A stretch of 44,519 nt of DNA from assembly GCA_017501495.1 (NCBI GenBank), contig JAFVWV010000152.1:1-44519 (forward strand), in the 5' to 3' direction. Position 1 is the stretch's first letter. Every line of letters starts with the position of its first letter. Made by a program: the position numbers and the translations under genes. The DNA is from Bacteroidales bacterium (GTDB taxonomy: Bacteria > Bacteroidota > Bacteroidia > Bacteroidales > P3). The notes beneath the pieces are model-generated. The model was not told the origin of the DNA and did not search any database. It was given only the letters and a program-made list of their open reading frames with translations. Shown one piece after another: positions 41,324 to 44,519 of the stretch.

Positions 41324-43535
41324 CTACTGTGCGGAGTTTTTCTATGAGTCGTTGCAGGTTGTCCACGTCGGTGACGTAGAGCATGATGATGCCGCGGGCC
41401 ACGCCTTCCGATGTTTCGAGGGTGATGGCGCGCATGTTAAGGTCCAGTTCGTCGGAAATGTGGCGTGTGATTTCCTGCAGCAGGCCTTTGCGGTCGATGG
41501 CTGTGAGTGCGATGCCGGTGAGGAGCGAGAGCTGCTCGCCTTGGCGCCATTTGGCGCGCACTATGTGGTTCTCGTGGCTGGCCATCTCGTCCATGGCCAC
41601 TTTGCAGTTGGTGCGGTGCACCATGATTTTGCCTTCTTGCACGATGCCTACCACTTGGTCGCCGGGCACGGGTTTGCAGCATGGGGCCGTCTCAGTGGGC
41701 AGGTCTTCGTAGTCGCGGTCGAGCAAGAAAGGTGTGCCGTTCTGCGGCGATGTTTCGGCCGTGGCGTTTTCGGCGGTGCCATGCTCGAAGAGGTCTTTGT
41801 ATTTGTCGAGGAAGAAGAGCTTCGGGGCGGGGTGCGCTTTGCCGAAGCATTCGGCCACCTGTTGTTCGCCGACGGTGCCGATGGCCAGGTCGTAGTAGAG
41901 GTCTACGTCGCTTTTCTGGTTGAGGTATCGCTTCAGCTGTCCGAAGGTGTCGCGGGTGTTGTGCAGGTGCAGTTTGTCGAGGTAGGCTGTCAGTTTCCGT
42001 TTGCCTTCGGCCACGTATTCTTTTTTCTGCTGGCGCAGGAAGTCTTTGATGGCTTCTTTGGCGCGCGGTGTCTGGCATTGGTTGAGCCATTCGGGTTGCG
42101 GCAGTGTTTTTTTCGAGGTGAGCACTTGCACTTGGTCGCCGGTGTGGAGGCGGAAGCCTATGGCGGCGGGCCGGGCGTTGACTTTGGCTCCGATGCAGTG
42201 GTTTCCGAGGTCTGTGTGGATGGCGTAGGCAAAGTCGAGCACCGTGCTGCGGCTGGGCAGGGTGATGGTTTTGCCCTGCGGTGTGAAGAGGTATATCTCT
42301 TTGGTGTACAGTGTCTCTTTGAATTCTTCGACCAGGTCGAGCGCGCTTTTGTCGCTTTGTTCGAGCGAGGTGCGTATCTGCTGCAGCCATTCTTCGACGG
42401 GGTTCGAGTCCATCTCCTCGCCGGGGTGGGCTTCTTTGTAGAGGAAGTGGGCCGCCATGCCTTTCTCGGCTATGGTGTCCATGCGCTCGGTGCGTATCTG
42501 TATTTCAACCCATCGGCCGATGGGGGTCATCACTGTGCATTGCAGGCTTTCGTAGCCGTTGTTTTTGGGCCGTGTGATCCAGTCGCGGAAGCGTGTGGGC
42601 AGCGGTGCGAACTGCCCTGTGATGAGTGCGTAGACCTTGAAGCATTCTTCTTTTTCCTGTTCGCGAGGCACGCCCTGCAGTATGATGCGCATGGCGTAGA
42701 GGTCGTAGATTTCTTCGAAGTCGACGTGCTTGTTTTCAATCTTCTTCCAGCAGCTGTAGACCGATTTGGTGCGTGTTTTGATCCGGTATTGGTAGCCGTG
42801 CTCGTCGAGCATCTGGCGCACCGGTTCGACCAGGCATCCCTGCAGGCGTTCTTCGGTGCCGGCGGTGGCGGCTATCTTGGCCTCGATTTCGGCGTATTTG
42901 TCGGGGTTGGTGTAGCGCATGACCAGCTCTTCGAGCTCGGTCTTTATGGTGTAGAGGCCGAGGCGGTGGGCCAGGGGGATGTAGAGGTACTGCGTCTCGC
43001 TGGCTATGGCCAGCTTTTTGGTGTCTTTCATCGACCCGAGGGTGCGCATGTTGTGCAGGCGGTCGCAGAGCTTGAGGAAGATGACGTAGGCGTCGTTGCA
43101 CATCGAGAGCAGTATCTTGCGGTAGTTTTCGGCCTGCTTGCTGTCGGTTTGCTGCATCACCATGACGTCGTCGATTTTGGTGACACCGTCGACGATGGTG
43201 GCCACACGGTCGCCGAAGACCATGCGAAGCTCTTCGAGGGTGATATCGGTGTCTTCCACCACGTCGTGCAGCAGCGCGCAGACTACGGCCACGGGGCCGA
43301 GGCCGACCTCTTTGACGGCTATCAGTGCCACCGCCAGCGGATGGAAGATGTAGGGTTCGCCGCTTTTGCGGCGTGTGCCGGCGTGTGCGGTCTTGGCTAT
43401 CTGGAATGCCCGCAGTATCTGTTGCTCCTCGTCGGCCGAGAGGGGTTTCAGCTGGCGGCAGGCTGCAAGCAGCTCGTCGTATTTGGCCTGTATCTCGCGT
43501 TCTTCGCGCGCTTCGTCGATTACGTATTCTGCCAT
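41295..43535 (-). CDS. RelA/SpoT bifunctional (p)ppGpp synthetase/hydrolase
   Basis: A 746-residue Rel/SpoT protein of the stringent response. Order: HD hydrolase domain (HD at residues 90-91 in CALLHDVVEDTDI), synthetase domain (about 240-370), TGS domain (about 390-450, VLDFAYAIHTDLGNHCIGAK), a zinc/helical region (about 580-640) and a C-terminal ACT domain (about 665-746, ITLETSEGVARGIIMLYVTD). Hydrolase residues are intact, so it should both make and break ppGpp. It is the only such protein in the window. Confidence 0.92.
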   Translation of the reverse strand: MAEYVIDEAREEREIQAKYDELLAACRQLKPLSADEEQQILRAFQIAKTAHAGTRRKSGEPYIFHPLAVALIAVKEVGLGPVAVVCALLHDVVEDTDITLEELRMVFGDRVATIVDGVTKIDDVMVMQQTDSKQAENYRKILLSMCNDAYVIFLKLCDRLHNMRTLGSMKDTKKLAIASETQYLYIPLAHRLGLYTIKTELEELVMRYTNPDKYAEIEAKIAATAGTEERLQGCLVEPVRQMLDEHGYQYRIKTRTKSVYSCWKKIENKHVDFEEIYDLYAMRIILQGVPREQEKEECFKVYALITGQFAPLPTRFRDWITRPKNNGYESLQCTVMTPIGRWVEIQIRTERMDTIAEKGMAAHFLYKEAHPGEEMDSNPVEEWLQQIRTSLEQSDKSALDLVEEFKETLYTKEIYLFTPQGKTITLPSRSTVLDFAYAIHTDLGNHCIGAKVNARPAAIGFRLHTGDQVQVLTSKKTLPQPEWLNQCQTPRAKEAIKDFLRQQKKEYVAEGKRKLTAYLDKLHLHNTRDTFGQLKRYLNQKSDVDLYYDLAIGTVGEQQVAECFGKAHPAPKLFFLDKYKDLFEHGTAENATAETSPQNGTPFLLDRDYEDLPTETAPCCKPVPGDQVVGIVQEGKIMVHRTNCKVAMDEMASHENHIVRAKWRQGEQLSLLTGIALTAIDRKGLLQEITRHISDELDLNMRAITLETSEGVARGIIMLYVTDVDNLQRLIEKLRTVDGIEDVRRI

Positions 43536-43555
43536 ATACCCTCTTTCTCTTTTGC

Positions 43556-44278
43556 CTACCAGAACAGCAGCGACGACAGGGCCGTCACGGCCAGTATTTC
43601 GAGGCTGAAGCCGAGGGTGACGTACACGTCGCCGCCGGCAACGCCCAGACCCATCGAGCCCGACATCCAGCAGAAGTCGCCCCTGCGCTGCGGCGAGGCT
43701 ATGCGCAGGCCTGCTTCGGCGCCCAAATGGCGCGGTGAGAACATGACGCCGCCGTAGAGGTGCCAGTCGATATCGTCGTCGTAGCCCGACAGGCGCAGCG
43801 CCGGACCGGCGCTCAGGTAGCTTCCGCGTGCGCCGCCCAGCAGCGAGGCGTAGGCGCCCCAGCGGTCGGGCAGGTAGGTGAAGTTGGCTCCCGCCGCCAC
43901 ATCGTGCATGCCAAGCAGCAGTTCGGTTTCGACGAAGAAGCCGCAGTACTGGTCTTTCAGCGAGTTGAAGTAGTGGTGCTTAGGCCGTATGTAGGCTTCT
44001 CCTGAACCGCTCTGGCGCAGCTGGCTCGGCCGCAGGCCCGTTGTCCGCTGCTGCCCGTCGAGGTCGTAGTAGACAGGCGTGCCTATGATGTTCTGCTCTT
44101 TTTTGTTTTTCGACTGTGCACGCTGCTTCAGGTAGGTGCTGTCAACGCGTCCGCCGATGACGTTGGGCTCGTCGGCCGCGGTGTCGGCCACGGCTGTGCT
44201 GTCGCGCACCACGTCTTGAGCTGTGGCTACGCTGCACATGGCCATCATGGCCACCAATGCTGTCAGAATCTTTTTCAT
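43556..44278 (-). CDS. Secreted, outer-membrane-like hypothetical protein
   Basis: A 240-residue protein with a signal peptide (MKKILTALVAMMAMCSVATA, cut before QDVV). The C-terminal 140 residues are beta-strand rich and end in Trp (SLEILAVTALSSLLFW), as in small outer-membrane barrels. A charged linker (about 60-80) lies between. I recognise no family. The ATG at 44278 gives the cleanest signal; another ATG is three codons upstream. It leads the leftward operon with rel/spoT, and repeat element 5 lies upstream. Confidence 0.7.
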   Translation of the reverse strand: MKKILTALVAMMAMCSVATAQDVVRDSTAVADTAADEPNVIGGRVDSTYLKQRAQSKNKKEQNIIGTPVYYDLDGQQRTTGLRPSQLRQSGSGEAYIRPKHHYFNSLKDQYCGFFVETELLLGMHDVAAGANFTYLPDRWGAYASLLGGARGSYLSAGPALRLSGYDDDIDWHLYGGVMFSPRHLGAEAGLRIASPQRRGDFCWMSGSMGLGVAGGDVYVTLGFSLEILAVTALSSLLFW

Positions 44279-44381
44279 GCTACCCATAACGTCTGTCTGC
44301 CGTTTTTATTGTATGCGCTCTGCAAAAAAACATCGACAAACTTTCATCCTCTGTATGCCGTATACCGCCATCCGTATACCG

Positions 44382-44495
44382 ACCGGTAGTGCATATCAAC
44401 GATACATCAACGATATTTCAACGATATATCAACGATTAAAATCGTCGAAATATCGTTGAAATATGGTTGATGTATCGTTGATATGCACTACCGGT
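44382..44495. repeat. 11-bp-phased palindromic element with unrelated unit (element 5)
   Basis: A 114-bp palindrome with 57-bp arms that differ at only three places. The arms begin ACCGGTAGTGCATA and hold four units TCAACGAT at exact 11-bp spacing, repeated in reverse on the other side. The plan (four units per arm, 11-bp step) equals that of the four GTAC elements, yet no unit sequence is shared. It lies 104 bp upstream of the ATG at 44278. Two CCGTATACCG-like boxes lie just outside it at about 44357-44381. Confidence 0.9.
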
Positions 44496-44519
44496 CCCGA
44501 GGATGATGTGTTAAAATTA

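Noticed and set aside
41229..43757. Long plus-strand frame opposite the rel/spoT gene
   Set aside because: Rel/SpoT domains are complete on the minus strand; the antisense frame shows only composition bias.
1720..44495. CRISPR array
   Set aside because: The 11-bp units are inverted, with no 25-35 bp repeats or unique spacers, and no cas gene is present.
1..44519. tRNA or rRNA genes and insertion sequences
   Set aside because: No cloverleaf, rRNA core sequence or transposase motif was seen by eye on either strand.

Overview
The window looks like chromosomal DNA of a fairly GC-rich member of the Bacteroidales (phylum Bacteroidota). The evidence is the Bacteroidota-type promoter (TTTG, 19-20 nt, TAnnTTTG) in front of several genes, a serine palmitoyltransferase for sphingolipids, a DUF4290 gene directly upstream of murA, a DUF2723 membrane protein, a protein with a type-B T9SS sorting domain, and a MurA with Asp in place of the usual Cys. 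Nearly everything is housekeeping DNA; I see no phage or insertion sequence.

Layout. 1-1.56 kb (-): an ECF-type sigma factor operon with three membrane or lipoprotein partners. 2.0-8.7 kb: an SDR oxidoreductase (+), then leftward a NagB/PIG-L fusion, a GNAT acyltransferase, serine palmitoyltransferase, deoC and rpiB. 8.74-8.99 kb: an AT-rich gap with DnaA-box-like 9-mers where gene orientation flips. 9.15-12.1 kb (+): nadA, a DUF3267 protease-like gene, a ProX-like deacylase, a perfect parS 16-mer and an RluA-family gene. The DnaA-box cluster and parS 2.2 kb apart suggest the window spans the replication origin. 12.5-22.6 kb (+): SPFH protein, DUF4290-murA, a PHP phosphatase, purB, an ABC exporter, a T9SS cargo protein and NAD kinase. 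23.0-30.3 kb (+): zapB-like and zapA, a candidate 6S RNA, rny, lgt, gpmA, comM and a TPR protein. 30.4-32.6 kb (+): a repetitive accessory island. 32.65-44.3 kb (-): recA, a BtuC/BtuD-like transporter coupled to dapB, DUF2723, lptE, a degenerate arginase-fold protein, mazG, rel/spoT and an outer-membrane-like protein.

Two things stand out. First, four intergenic copies of an exactly 91-bp palindrome (1.7, 12.1, 22.7 and 36.9 kb) have arms made of four 11-bp units carrying GTAC. A fifth palindrome at 44.4 kb has the same four-units-per-arm, 11-bp design with an unrelated unit (TCAACGAT). The four GTAC copies face the same way relative to the next gene downstream. This looks like a family of helically phased inverted arrays; I know no name for it. 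Second, the island at 30.4-32.6 kb repeats a unit made of an antitoxin-like gene, a RelE/ParE-like toxin and a third gene coupled to it by ATGA. The third gene encodes a four-cysteine cytoplasmic module, a membrane segment and a carboxypeptidase-regulatory-like domain. A third, eroded unit keeps the last bases of a lost toxin gene, so the three genes were probably duplicated as one unit.

All calls rest on reading the sequence and on recalled family knowledge; no database search, folding or skew computation was run.
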